Shown piece after piece: positions 8,659 through 17,304 of a stretch of 64,000 bases of DNA (positions within the stretch are counted from its first letter, which is position 1; every line of letters begins with the position of its first letter). The stretch comes from JAFEDN01 sp963818985. GTDB taxonomy: Bacteria; Pseudomonadota; Gammaproteobacteria; Coxiellales; Coxiellaceae. The notes beneath the pieces are model-generated. The model was given only the letters and a program-made list of their open reading frames with translations, did no database searches and was not told where the DNA came from. The stretch covers positions 62,001 to 126,000 of the forward strand of contig CAWFUJ010000007.1 in NCBI GenBank assembly GCA_963818985.1, written 5' to 3'. The translations under genes and the position numbers were made by a program.

Positions 8659-10017
8659 ATGATAAAGATTAAAAAAAATATATTATTAACAGCCTCTCTT
8701 TCTGCCTTATTAGCCAGTAGTTCCCTAGCTTTTGCTAATAATACCGGCAATCCTCCGCCTACTGCGGACAATGGCGGCCGAGTGGTCACAGCCATTCAAG
8801 AATTGGGTAATAAAATTGAATCTTTAGCTAAAGCCAGTGTGAAGTCGATTAATACGATTGCTTATCAACTTGATAAAAGCCTATCCGCATCCGTACTGTT
8901 AAATACTCAGCAAGAAAGTATTCAAAACCGCACACGCGACAACGTTCAGAAAGATACCGACCGTGCAATCAAAATTGCATTACAACCATTTTCTGATTCA
9001 ACTGTTACCTATACTAATAGTTCGCAACCTGAAGTTAGAAAAATTCAAGCTGAATCTAAGGCGCGTGAGAATTACATCAACCAATTAAAAAATTTAGAAG
9101 CCAGCGATAGCATTTATTCTCTGGTACAAGGGATTGAAGTCAGTTCGTTTTGGACGCGAAAAAACCTTGGAAATCCGCAACGTAATGATGATGCATTTAA
9201 TTTCGCAGCCTTAATCGGGCCAGATGCATACACTGCAGAACAAATTAAAAATAGCCAAAACTTTATCGGCTTTGCCACTAAACAATATCAACCGTTCACC
9301 GATGGATTGAATTTAAGTCAGTTACGCAGCGCGTTGACCACTTATCAACGGCAAGGGACTAAAACATTATCGCAAAAAATCGATGAATTTCGCAAAAATG
9401 ACGCTTATAAGAATTATCAAATGACGATTCGTTCAATGACCGCGGCGCGCTCGGTATCAACTGAAATTCTTTCTGAGATTGCCGCAGAACGTAAACCGAT
9501 TTTAACTTCTAATCCTGATACAGACTTAGCTGGAATCAGCCGCGCCATAGGCGTAGAGCCCAAAATTATCGAGGTTACCGGTGCTGACGGACAAAAAATT
9601 TCCATGTATCAATATGCAAGTCCATTGCAGATTGCCAAATATCGTGCCAATTATCGGCTTAATAATGCCCAGTGGTATCAAGAAGTCGCCAGCGATTCGA
9701 TAGAAAATTTGCAAAGAAAATCGGTGATACTGCTGGCGGAAATCTCTAGCCAGTTATATCAAAATCATTTAGACCATGAAAAAATGTTGGGCGCTTTAGC
9801 CATGGTGAGCTTACAATCAGGGGAAGCGAGCTCGTTGATGTTAAAAACTCAGGTACAAGCTGTCAATACCGCCATCGCTAATTTTGCAGGAAGTGCCGCC
9901 ACCACCAATGCAAATAATGAATCAGCCTCAGGCAATTCTACTTCTGATTATAGTGATATAAATTCAGATAACTACAAAAGTAAAATCCCAGATAACATCG
10001 ACACCAGTAAATATTGA
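8659..10017 (+). CDS. icmX: IcmX, periplasmic/secreted Dot/Icm protein
   Basis: The 452-residue protein has a signal peptide (KKNILLTASLSALLASSSLA) and is otherwise a soluble, helix-rich, Gln/Ser/Asn-rich sequence. The block around LLAEISSQLYQNHLDHEKML, followed by LGALAMVSLQSGE, near residues 355-390 is the part I associate with IcmX. In Legionella IcmX is required for pore formation and vacuole biogenesis and lies directly after icmW; here one small gene intervenes. The C-terminus is low complexity (ANNESASGNSTSDYSD). No hydrophobic anchor is seen after the signal. A GC-rich repeat follows four bases after the stop. Confidence 0.82.
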   Translation: MIKIKKNILLTASLSALLASSSLAFANNTGNPPPTADNGGRVVTAIQELGNKIESLAKASVKSINTIAYQLDKSLSASVLLNTQQESIQNRTRDNVQKDTDRAIKIALQPFSDSTVTYTNSSQPEVRKIQAESKARENYINQLKNLEASDSIYSLVQGIEVSSFWTRKNLGNPQRNDDAFNFAALIGPDAYTAEQIKNSQNFIGFATKQYQPFTDGLNLSQLRSALTTYQRQGTKTLSQKIDEFRKNDAYKNYQMTIRSMTAARSVSTEILSEIAAERKPILTSNPDTDLAGISRAIGVEPKIIEVTGADGQKISMYQYASPLQIAKYRANYRLNNAQWYQEVASDSIENLQRKSVILLAEISSQLYQNHLDHEKMLGALAMVSLQSGEASSLMLKTQVQAVNTAIANFAGSAATTNANNESASGNSTSDYSDINSDNYKSKIPDNIDTSKY

Positions 10018-10166
10018 TTAAATCCCCTCTCCCGAGTATTTTGTCATCCCGCGACTTGATCGCGGGATCCATGCAATGGCAGATTCACTATGGATATCCT
10101 CTCCGAGGACAGGCTAGCGGTCAGCCGCGGTATGACGTATTCCTCTCAAAAAACAAGCTATTGATC
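10018..10166. repeat. dispersed palindromic repeats (classes B and C) after icmX
   Basis: The stretch starts with the half-palindrome CCCCTCTCCCG and continues with GTCATCCCGCGACTTG-type sequence in which CCCGCG and CGCGGG pair, then GATATCC and CCGCGGTATGACG. The GTCATCCCGCG motif recurs near 27305, 42845 and 45080. An apparent 61-codon frame here is produced by the repeat and is not a gene. Confidence 0.6.
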
Positions 10167-11111
10167 TTAATGATGATACCAATCGAAATATTTTTTTAAA
10201 CCCTCTTCTAATGAAGTAAATTCATGCGAATACCCTGCCCGGCGCAATGAATTGATATCAGCTTGCGTATAGCTTTGATAGGCTCCTTTTAGATGCTCAG
10301 GAAAAGGCATATAGCGAATATTGCCTCGTTTTTTTAATTGTATTAACGATTTGGCCAAATCATTAAAGCTTCGCGCTTGTCCTGTACCCACATTAAATAT
10401 ACCGCTTTGCTTAGGATTTTTTAAGAACCACAAATTGACTTTAACAATATCATCGATAAAAACAAAATCTCGCAATTGTTCACCATCAGCATAGCCATCG
10501 GTGCCACCAAATAACTTCACTTCATCACCCGCTTTTAACTGATTCATAAAATGAAAGGCCACACTCGCCATTGAACCTTTATGCTGTTCATGTGGACCAT
10601 AAACATTAAAGTAGCGTAAACCGACTACTTGCGATTGTGCCTGAGGTAAAAATCTCAGCATATAACGGTCAAATTGCCACTTCGAATATCCGTATACATT
10701 AATTGGCAATTGATGAGAAGACTGATCATCAAATGTAGTACTTGCCCCATAGACCGCTGCGCTCGAAGCATACATCATTGGGATTTTTTCCTGTAAACAA
10801 TAATGCAGTAAGTGTTTGGAATATTCGTAATTATTACGCATCATATACCGTCCATTCCATTCCGTGGTGACTGAACAAGCACCTTGATGAAAAATGGCTT
10901 GGATAGGTTCAGGAAATGCAGTTTTAGCTTGAATTTTTGCTAAAAAATCGTCGCAATCTTGATAATCCGCATATTTAACTGCTGCTAAATTTCTAAATTT
11001 ATGGCCATCAGTTAATTCATCAACCGCTAAAATATTATCATATCCTTCTGCATTTAAACCCTTAATAATATTGCTGCCAATAAAACCGGCCGCGCCTGTC
11101 ACTATAATCAT
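10167..11111 (-). CDS. hldD: ADP-L-glycero-D-manno-heptose 6-epimerase
   Basis: HldD (RfaD) epimerises ADP-D-glycero-D-manno-heptose to the L form, the last step in making the heptose donor for the lipopolysaccharide inner core. The 314-residue protein is an extended-SDR fold with the NAD(P) loop VTGAAGFIGSN at residues 4-14, the SSAAVYG segment, and the catalytic YGYSK (Tyr-x3-Lys) near residue 140. Family-specific blocks such as RYFNVYGPHEQHKG and DFVFIDDIV are present. Length matches the family (about 310). It overlaps hldE by four bases (ATGA), so the two heptose genes are translationally coupled. Confidence 0.95.
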   Translation of the reverse strand: MIIVTGAAGFIGSNIIKGLNAEGYDNILAVDELTDGHKFRNLAAVKYADYQDCDDFLAKIQAKTAFPEPIQAIFHQGACSVTTEWNGRYMMRNNYEYSKHLLHYCLQEKIPMMYASSAAVYGASTTFDDQSSHQLPINVYGYSKWQFDRYMLRFLPQAQSQVVGLRYFNVYGPHEQHKGSMASVAFHFMNQLKAGDEVKLFGGTDGYADGEQLRDFVFIDDIVKVNLWFLKNPKQSGIFNVGTGQARSFNDLAKSLIQLKKRGNIRYMPFPEHLKGAYQSYTQADINSLRRAGYSHEFTSLEEGLKKYFDWYHH

Positions 11112-12541
11112 ATAACACTCTCCTCCAATTTTTTAATAATATTCGTTGTTGAGCAATCAGGACGAAAATCTAAAACAATCACTTGACCGCCATTCGCAAC
11201 GACGCCATCAGCGCCCGCAATGTGTTCGGGAAGATAATCACCCCCTTTAACTAACACATCAGGTTTTACTAAATTAATTAAACGTGCTGGCGTGTCCTCT
11301 GAGAATGACACGACCCAGTCTACGGGGCGTAATGCTGCCAATACGGTCATACGTTCCATCAATGAATTGAGTGGACGTGTGGAACCTTTCAAACGCTTAA
11401 CAGAATTGTCATCATTGACTGCGACTATTAAACGCTTGCCGAGGGCTTGAGCTTGCAATAAATATTGAATATGACCGGCATGCAAAATATCAAAACATCC
11501 ATTGGTCATGACGATGGTTTCTCCATGAGCGCGTGCATCAGATACGGCGACCAATAATTCCGCTTCGGTCAATACCCCCTCTAATAACCCGCCTTGTCGC
11601 AATACTGCTCGGCGTAATTCAGGTACGCTAACGGCGGCAGCACCTAACTTCATCACCACCAACCCCGCGGCAATATTTGCGATACGCACAGCCTCTTTAA
11701 TTTCTCTGCCAGCAGCTAAAATGGCACCGATGACACCAATCACCGTATCACCTGCACCTGTCACATCATACACTTCGCGGGCTTTGGCTAAAAAATGCTG
11801 AGCGGGCTTTTCTGCCTGCACCAAAGTCATACCCTCTTTACCACGGGTTATTAATAACGCACCGAGATCAAAAGCTTGAATCAGCTCTTGCGCTTTAGTT
11901 TCTAATGCTTGCTCATCTATGCAAGCACCGGCTATGGCTTCAAACTCAGCTTTATTCGGGGTAATCAAAGAGGCACCACGGTATCTATTGTAATCTGTGG
12001 TTTTAGGATCTACCAATACCGGAATTTTGCGTTGGCGTGCTAACTGAATGAGGAGTGCAGATCGATGCAATGCCCCTTTGGCATAGTCGGATAAAATAAC
12101 AATATCCGTAGTTTCTAAAGCCAGTTGGTAAGAGTTGATTAATGATTCGTCATTTACATTGCGAAAAGGCTCTTCGAAATCCATACGGATTAATTGTTGT
12201 TGCTGACCAATCACCCGCAATTTAGTCACCGTAGGATGTCCAGGCACCCGCAGAAATTCACAATGTACATTCTTTTGGCGTAATTCATTACGTAATTGTT
12301 CAGCTTCAAGGTCTTCACCTATCAAACCCATGAGCGTGACTTTTGCACCCAAACTTGCAATGTTTAGCGCAACGTTAGCGGCTCCGCCCGGACGCACTTC
12401 ATGATTCTGAACATGGACAATGGGTACCGGCGCCTCAGGAGATATTCGTGAAGCATGCCCGTACCAGTATCGATCCAGCATTAAATCGCCGTAAACCAAC
12501 ACCCTGCTATGCTCGAAATTAGGGATTTGCCCATCCATCAT
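11108..12541 (-). CDS. hldE: bifunctional heptose-7-phosphate kinase / heptose-1-phosphate adenylyltransferase
   Basis: HldE makes ADP-D-glycero-D-manno-heptose from heptose 7-phosphate in two of the steps before HldD (with GmhB between them). Residues about 1-320 are a PfkB-type sugar kinase with GGAANVALN, VLVDPKTTDYNRY and the catalytic VTGAGDT. Residues about 340-477 are a nucleotidyltransferase domain with GCFDILHAGH (the HxGH motif) and the KGGDYLPE segment. The full 477-residue fused form is intact. It is followed directly by hldD and preceded by surface-polysaccharide genes on the same strand. Confidence 0.96.
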   Translation of the reverse strand: MMDGQIPNFEHSRVLVYGDLMLDRYWYGHASRISPEAPVPIVHVQNHEVRPGGAANVALNIASLGAKVTLMGLIGEDLEAEQLRNELRQKNVHCEFLRVPGHPTVTKLRVIGQQQQLIRMDFEEPFRNVNDESLINSYQLALETTDIVILSDYAKGALHRSALLIQLARQRKIPVLVDPKTTDYNRYRGASLITPNKAEFEAIAGACIDEQALETKAQELIQAFDLGALLITRGKEGMTLVQAEKPAQHFLAKAREVYDVTGAGDTVIGVIGAILAAGREIKEAVRIANIAAGLVVMKLGAAAVSVPELRRAVLRQGGLLEGVLTEAELLVAVSDARAHGETIVMTNGCFDILHAGHIQYLLQAQALGKRLIVAVNDDNSVKRLKGSTRPLNSLMERMTVLAALRPVDWVVSFSEDTPARLINLVKPDVLVKGGDYLPEHIAGADGVVANGGQVIVLDFRPDCSTTNIIKKLEESVI

Positions 12542-12570
12542 TAATTATTTTCTCTGTTAATAGTGTTTTT

Positions 12571-13677
12571 TCATATCCTATCACATTTTTTGCGAATTGC
12601 GGCAGCGGCTCGCGATGAAGAACTTTGCTCGCACAATGAGAAAGTTTCAACAAAAAATTGCTGTTGCACATCTGCAAAAGAATGATCTTTCGATGATTGT
12701 TCTAGCGCCTCTGTGAAAGAATTAAAATCGTTAATAACCCTACCGAAATTCCAATAAACATAATTGGTTTTATCCAAATGATATGGATTTAAAAATAGAC
12801 ATGGCCGTGGTCGGCGAATAAATTCAAAAACTTGGCTACTTACATCGCCTAAATAAATATCTGCCGCTTGTGAATAGGTCATGTCGACAGATTTTTCGCT
12901 ACCCGTATCGATAATAATATTTGTTGCAGAAAAATATTTCTGCGAAATTTGACGAATAGATACATGTTGACGGAACAAATTACAATGAGGTGCAAAAATT
13001 AAATTATATTCTTTGCTTTGAAAAAAATATTCTAAAATCTGTAATCCCCAAGGCTGCCATGAACTGATTTTTAGATCAAAATGAGGATTATATAAAACGA
13101 CGGGCTTATCATTAACAAATAATTTTGGTTTAAAATCAACTGGGATCACATCAAATTTAGGATAGCCTGTGATCGCATATTCCGTCTTGTCTAAAAATCC
13201 TATCTGCTGAAATTGCTTAAAACGATTTTCCCCGCAAAGAAAAACAAAATCGTAATCCATTAATAAATGATAAGGTCTGACCCTACTTCCTCCGCCATGA
13301 AAAGTTAAAAAAAATAAAGGTTTTTTTTGATAGCTCTGCGCCTTTTTAATTAACCAACCTAAATTTAAATCGGGAGTGACTACTGCATGATAAGTTAATA
13401 ATTCTTTTGCTTGTTGTCTAATTAGACGGCGAGCACTGCAAATTCCACGACGCCAAAATCTCATCATTTTACGAAAAATCGATGGAGACAAAATGATAAG
13501 CTGACAACGTTGCTGTGGGTAAAGAGCTGCTATCTTATTAACTAATGATAGACTGTGATTTTGAAGATATATCACACATTGATACTGGGTCGTTTGTGAT
13601 AACTCGAAGGCGATAGGCGCCACATGATGGACATGATGCAGATCATCTAAAATTAGAAATGCAACCTTAAGTGGCAT
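12571..13677 (-). CDS. CDP-glycerol glycerophosphotransferase-like surface polysaccharide protein
   Basis: A protein of 368 residues if started at ATG 13677, where it overlaps the ligase gene by 11 bases; the frame is open further upstream to 13758, but that part overlaps the ligase. The order of motifs is that of the CDP-glycerol:poly(glycerophosphate) transferase / GT-B group: LTFHGGG near residue 125, AITGYPKFDVIP, VLYNPHFD, FAPHCNLFRQ, and DIYLGDVSSQVFEF near the C-terminus. In Gram-negative bacteria such proteins decorate lipopolysaccharide or capsule. The setting next to an O-antigen ligase and heptose genes supports a lipopolysaccharide role; the exact donor is unknown. Confidence 0.7.
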   Translation of the reverse strand: MPLKVAFLILDDLHHVHHVAPIAFELSQTTQYQCVIYLQNHSLSLVNKIAALYPQQRCQLIILSPSIFRKMMRFWRRGICSARRLIRQQAKELLTYHAVVTPDLNLGWLIKKAQSYQKKPLFFLTFHGGGSRVRPYHLLMDYDFVFLCGENRFKQFQQIGFLDKTEYAITGYPKFDVIPVDFKPKLFVNDKPVVLYNPHFDLKISSWQPWGLQILEYFFQSKEYNLIFAPHCNLFRQHVSIRQISQKYFSATNIIIDTGSEKSVDMTYSQAADIYLGDVSSQVFEFIRRPRPCLFLNPYHLDKTNYVYWNFGRVINDFNSFTEALEQSSKDHSFADVQQQFFVETFSLCEQSSSSRAAAAIRKKCDRI

Positions 13678-14902
13678 TAGCATCCTGGTAACGGCTAAAA
13701 AACAACGCGGTAAAAAACACAAAAAAATGGCCGCTGACAGACAAATATAAAAAAGCATTAAACCATGAACTGGCCATGAAAGCTAAAAGCAGCGCTTGCC
13801 CCAGGTACATCATCTCATTTATTTTAAAGCTCATTTTAAAGTGATAATAAAAAAGCAAAAGTAATGAGATCAATCCAAGCAAACCAAATTCAACCATTAT
13901 CATAAGATATTCATTATGGGGAGTTCGCAATATTTTCCATCCCGGAATACCTTTGGTATCAAGATAAGCGGTGGCAAAACTGCCTGTACCATAGCCAAGC
14001 AGCGGGTGTTCTTTAATCAAATTCGTGCTTAATTTAATAAAGCTTAAACGATACCCTAACGAAGTTTGAACGTAACCCGCTTTATAGTATTTATTGACAC
14101 TCTCTACTGATTCTTCAAAAGTATTTTTAAAAGTTGGAGAAATATAATAACAAGTGGAAATCAATACTACCGCCACCACTCCCCCATAAAACAAACCTTT
14201 CCAGCCAATCCTATGAACGGCATAAAGCAACAATAAAACGATATAAGCTAACCAACCTGTACGACCATCGTTAATAAAAAATTCTTGATACGTAAATACG
14301 AGGACTAATGACCATAAAACCACACGCCATTTCGGCTGTTTCCATGCATAATATGCCAACAAATAGGTTGCGAAGGCTACTAAAAATCCAGTTTCGATAT
14401 GAGTATAAAAAACAAAACTAGGGTACAACGGGAAAGAACCAAAACGCAAACCTGCCCAGGCTTTTAAATATGAAATAACGACCGTAATCAACATTGCAAA
14501 TAAAAAAGCATAAATGGTTCGATCGCGCCATTTAACCTCTCGACAAAGCGGCAATAATAAAGGAATATAAAGCAATTTTGAATATTTATGAACCGCCGAC
14601 CACCGATCACTCCAAGGGGCAATGCTCCAAGCGAGCGCAATTAGCACCAAAGCCATTATCCACAATGAGCTTATAACCAAGGGATTTTTTTTAAGGTCGC
14701 TTATATCAGTGAAGAAGCGTCCGCTCAATACACCCAAAGCAGCGGTGGTGGCCAGACAAATATCAGTTCCGGTGATAGAAATAGGGATAAAAAAGCCAGT
14801 TAATACCATGAAGAATAAACAAGCTTGGCTTAAATAAGCACGGAGCGTTAACACTCGTGGGGATAAGCAAATTGTTAACATATTAGATTTCACGCTAATC
14901 AC
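13667..14902 (-). CDS. O-antigen ligase family membrane protein
   Basis: A 411-residue polytopic protein with about ten to twelve membrane segments and the typical Wzy_C/WaaL periplasmic loop: KLSTNLIKEHPLLGYGTGSF, followed later by RTPHNEYLMIMVEFGLLGL, where the PHNEYL motif holds the conserved His. WaaL joins O-polysaccharide to lipid A-core at the periplasmic face of the inner membrane. Wzy polymerases share the fold, so a polymerase role is possible; no Wzz or flippase genes are in the window to decide. The start overlaps the end of the zinc-finger gene, continuing the chain of overlapping genes. Confidence 0.85.
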   Translation of the reverse strand: MISVKSNMLTICLSPRVLTLRAYLSQACLFFMVLTGFFIPISITGTDICLATTAALGVLSGRFFTDISDLKKNPLVISSLWIMALVLIALAWSIAPWSDRWSAVHKYSKLLYIPLLLPLCREVKWRDRTIYAFLFAMLITVVISYLKAWAGLRFGSFPLYPSFVFYTHIETGFLVAFATYLLAYYAWKQPKWRVVLWSLVLVFTYQEFFINDGRTGWLAYIVLLLLYAVHRIGWKGLFYGGVVAVVLISTCYYISPTFKNTFEESVESVNKYYKAGYVQTSLGYRLSFIKLSTNLIKEHPLLGYGTGSFATAYLDTKGIPGWKILRTPHNEYLMIMVEFGLLGLISLLLLFYYHFKMSFKINEMMYLGQALLLAFMASSWFNAFLYLSVSGHFFVFFTALFFSRYQDANAT

Positions 14903-15086
14903 TCGCTTTCAATATATATTCAGCGTCGCAATATGGACAAATTATTCGTCCTGAATGTTCTATCGGTAAATAAACACGAGGATGCCCATCCCAAAGACGT
15001 TGCTCCGGTAGCGGACAGCACAATGGCAGTTGCTCCTCACTTATTTCATATTTTTTACGAGTGCAAGCTTGTTCCGGTATCGGCAT
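14895..15086 (-). CDS. zinc-finger domain protein (zf-CHCC family)
   Basis: A 63-residue protein with the C-terminal pattern HPRVYLPIEHSGRIICPYC, followed by AEY, as in the short CHCC zinc-finger family related to the mitochondrial complex I subunit NDUFS6. Likely zinc ligands are the His in GHPRV, the His in EHSG, and the two Cys of CPYC; an extra CC pair (LPLCCPLP) lies upstream. Bacterial members have no settled function. It overlaps the ligase start by 8 bases and is the first gene of the leftward lipopolysaccharide cluster. Confidence 0.8.
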   Translation of the reverse strand: MPIPEQACTRKKYEISEEQLPLCCPLPEQRLWDGHPRVYLPIEHSGRIICPYCDAEYILKASD

Positions 15087-15181
15087 AAAGCCCCCTAAAA
15101 ATAGTCACAAATTTAAAAATAGAATAAAAAATGCCTAATATACCTCTAACATTCAATACTGGCAAGCGCGCCAGAGTAACA

Positions 15182-15212
15182 TAAACCCCCTCTCCAGAGG
15201 GAGAGGGGATTT
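15182..15212 (+). terminator. GC-rich hairpin followed by a T-run (class B repeat)
   Basis: The inverted arms CCCCTCTCC and GGAGAGGGG are followed on the + strand by ATTTTTTATT, the form of a rho-independent terminator. It lies just beyond the rpoS stop, which is read from the other strand, where the tail after the stem is GTTTATG and is weaker. It is another copy of the class B repeat. Confidence 0.5.
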
Positions 15213-15213
15213 T

Positions 15214-16266
15214 TTATTCTTCATTCTCGTCGGTATGATCTGCAGCTTTAATCATGCTTTTTAACTTTTTTAAAGTGTCTATTTGCAATTGTCGTACCCG
15301 TTCCCTGGTAAGACCAACTGCTTTGCCAACATCTTCTAAGGTTGCAGGCTCATGGCCCGCCAAGCCAAAACGACGGATAATAATTTCACGTTGACGCCTT
15401 CCTAAACTGTCTAACCATTCTTGCACGTGATGTTTTAAATCGTCGTCCTGAATCAAAATAGCTGGATCGAGGATGTGCTCATCCGCCAAAGTTTCCGATA
15501 AAGAAGGCTTACGTTGATCCTGACTGGATTCATCATCATCAATAGAAGTTGTTTCTGTTGCTAAAGCCATCACCCGTTGGATTTCCTCAATGGGTTGATC
15601 AATCAATTCTGCAATTTCTTCTGGGGTTGGATCATGATCTAAAGTTTTAGTTAATTCTTTCGCAGCTCTCAAATAGATATTCAATTCTTTTTGCACATGG
15701 ATAGGTAAGCGGACCGTACGGCCTTGATTCATAATGCCTCTTTCGATTGTCTGTCGAATCCACCAAGTCGCATAAGTGGAAAATCGAAATCCACGTTCGG
15801 GATCAAACTTTTCAACAGCGGTCATCAAACCTAAATTGCCCTCTTCAATTAAATCCAATAAATCTAAGCCTCGGTAACAATAATGACGAGCAATTTTAAC
15901 GACTAAGCGCAAATTTGATTCGATCATTTTAGTTCGCGCCGCTTGATCCCCTTGGCGAATGCGTCTCGCTACCGCTAATTCATCTTCGGGAGTTAAAAGC
16001 GGTTTATAACCTAATTCGTGGAGATATAATCGGGTGGGATCATGTTCTAGACCTGAGGGGGCGCTGTCTTCGTGTGCGTTCTCTTTATCTTCTTTATCCG
16101 TTTCTGTCTCTGTTGACACAGCAGTAGACGGACGGCTAAACAAAACCTGATTATCATGGTTCGACTTTTTTTTATCAGTTGTTTTTCCTTTAAGTTCCTT
16201 GGGTTTTATGTTAGTTTTGTTATCCGTTTTATTTTTCGCTTTTTTTGATTTAACATCATCTGTCAT
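15214..16266 (-). CDS. rpoS: RNA polymerase sigma factor RpoS
   Basis: RpoS is the stationary-phase sigma factor; in Legionella and Coxiella it controls the switch between replicative and transmissive or resting forms. The 350-residue protein has a Lys/Asp-rich N-terminal extension of about 75 residues, region 1.2 (DPTRLYLHELGYKPLLTPED), region 2 with NLRLVVKIARHY and FSTYATWWIRQTIERGI, region 3, and region 4 with the helix-turn-helix TLEDVGKAVGLTRERVRQLQ. The start at 16266 is chosen because AGGAGG lies eight bases upstream; the open frame to 16332 includes repeat sequence. The length is a little above enteric RpoS owing to the extension. Confidence 0.93.
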   Translation of the reverse strand: MTDDVKSKKAKNKTDNKTNIKPKELKGKTTDKKKSNHDNQVLFSRPSTAVSTETETDKEDKENAHEDSAPSGLEHDPTRLYLHELGYKPLLTPEDELAVARRIRQGDQAARTKMIESNLRLVVKIARHYCYRGLDLLDLIEEGNLGLMTAVEKFDPERGFRFSTYATWWIRQTIERGIMNQGRTVRLPIHVQKELNIYLRAAKELTKTLDHDPTPEEIAELIDQPIEEIQRVMALATETTSIDDDESSQDQRKPSLSETLADEHILDPAILIQDDDLKHHVQEWLDSLGRRQREIIIRRFGLAGHEPATLEDVGKAVGLTRERVRQLQIDTLKKLKSMIKAADHTDENEE

Positions 16267-16290
16267 AAAATTCCTCCTTGTGTTGTGCTT

Positions 16291-16402
16291 GTTTTTTATG
16301 CTCCGCTCGGCAAAGCCGATGCTCGCAATCAAGGGGGAGAGCTCCGCTTCTCCCCCTTGGAACCCCCATCGGGTAGTGAAAATTTTCTGCGAAAATTCTT
16401 TG
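16291..16402. repeat. dispersed multi-hairpin repeat, class D
   Basis: The segment contains three small inverted repeats in a row: CTCGGCAAAGCCGA, then GGGGGAGAGCTCCGCTTC pairing to TCCCCC, then GAAAATTTTCTGCGAAAATTC. Related modules with altered but still pairing arms occur at 45165-45390 and 52590-52750. Here it lies between rpoS and surE. Confidence 0.6.
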
Positions 16403-16419
16403 GATTATAATCACTAACT

Positions 16420-17169
16420 CTATAAATTACTAACCCAAGGGATTAATTTCTCAAATGCTTCGTGATTAGTTAAATCGATTCTAATGGGCGTGATGGAAAC
16501 TCGTCCTTCAGCTATGGCTGCAAAATCGGTGCCAGGGCCTGCATCAGCAGCAGCGCCAGCCGGACCGACCCAATAAACAGGATGACCACGGGGATCAATT
16601 TGACGAATGGTGGGTTCAGCACCGTGTCTTGTCCCTAAGCGAGTCACTTCAAAGCCTTTTAATTCTGAATAAGGAATATCCGGAACATTAATATTTAAAA
16701 TGGTGCCTATTGGTAGTGGCTCGGTTTTTAAACGTTCAACTATTTTGTAAATGACCATGGCCGCAGTCGAATAATGTTGATTATGTTCACCAGTAAGGGA
16801 AATAGCCAAGGCTGGTAAACCTAAAAATCGACCTTCCATGGCGGCTGCAACTGTTCCTGAATACCAAACATCGTCACCCAAATTAGCACCCGCATTGATG
16901 CCTGAGATGACCATATCAGGTGGATGAGGTAATAAACCGGTGATAGCCACATGCACACAATCGGTAGGAGTCCCTTCTACACTTATCATTTCATTTTCTA
17001 AATATTTAACCCGCAATGGCACACTGAGCGTTAAAGAATTACTAGCACCACTTCTATTGCGATCTGGAGCGACGACATGAATATTGGCGATTTCGCGCAA
17101 GGTTTTTTCTAAAACAGCTAGGCCTTTGGCATAAACGCCGTCATCATTAGTTAATAATACCCTTAGCAT
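16420..17169 (-). CDS. surE: 5'/3'-nucleotidase SurE
   Basis: SurE is a metal-dependent phosphatase acting on nucleoside monophosphates, often found beside rpoS, nlpD and pcm. The 249-residue protein begins MLRVLLTNDDGVYAKGL, with the metal-binding Asp pair, and contains VVAPDRNRSGASNSLT, the SGINAGANLGDDVWYSGTVA block and SVEGTPTDCVH. All four conserved blocks and the length (about 250) match. Its place just upstream of rpoS on the same strand is the usual synteny, though nlpD and pcm are missing here and repeat DNA lies in between. Confidence 0.96.
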   Translation of the reverse strand: MLRVLLTNDDGVYAKGLAVLEKTLREIANIHVVAPDRNRSGASNSLTLSVPLRVKYLENEMISVEGTPTDCVHVAITGLLPHPPDMVISGINAGANLGDDVWYSGTVAAAMEGRFLGLPALAISLTGEHNQHYSTAAMVIYKIVERLKTEPLPIGTILNINVPDIPYSELKGFEVTRLGTRHGAEPTIRQIDPRGHPVYWVGPAGAAADAGPGTDFAAIAEGRVSITPIRIDLTNHEAFEKLIPWVSNL

Positions 17170-17304
17170 AATTTATTCCCTTAATAAGAAAGACAGACAA
17201 TTGTACATTTTCATGGAGAAACTAGCAAAAAACAGCGTTTTTAATTATAATCATTGCGATCAGCGATTGTTAATTAGGAAATTTAATTAGGAAATAATAT
17301 CATC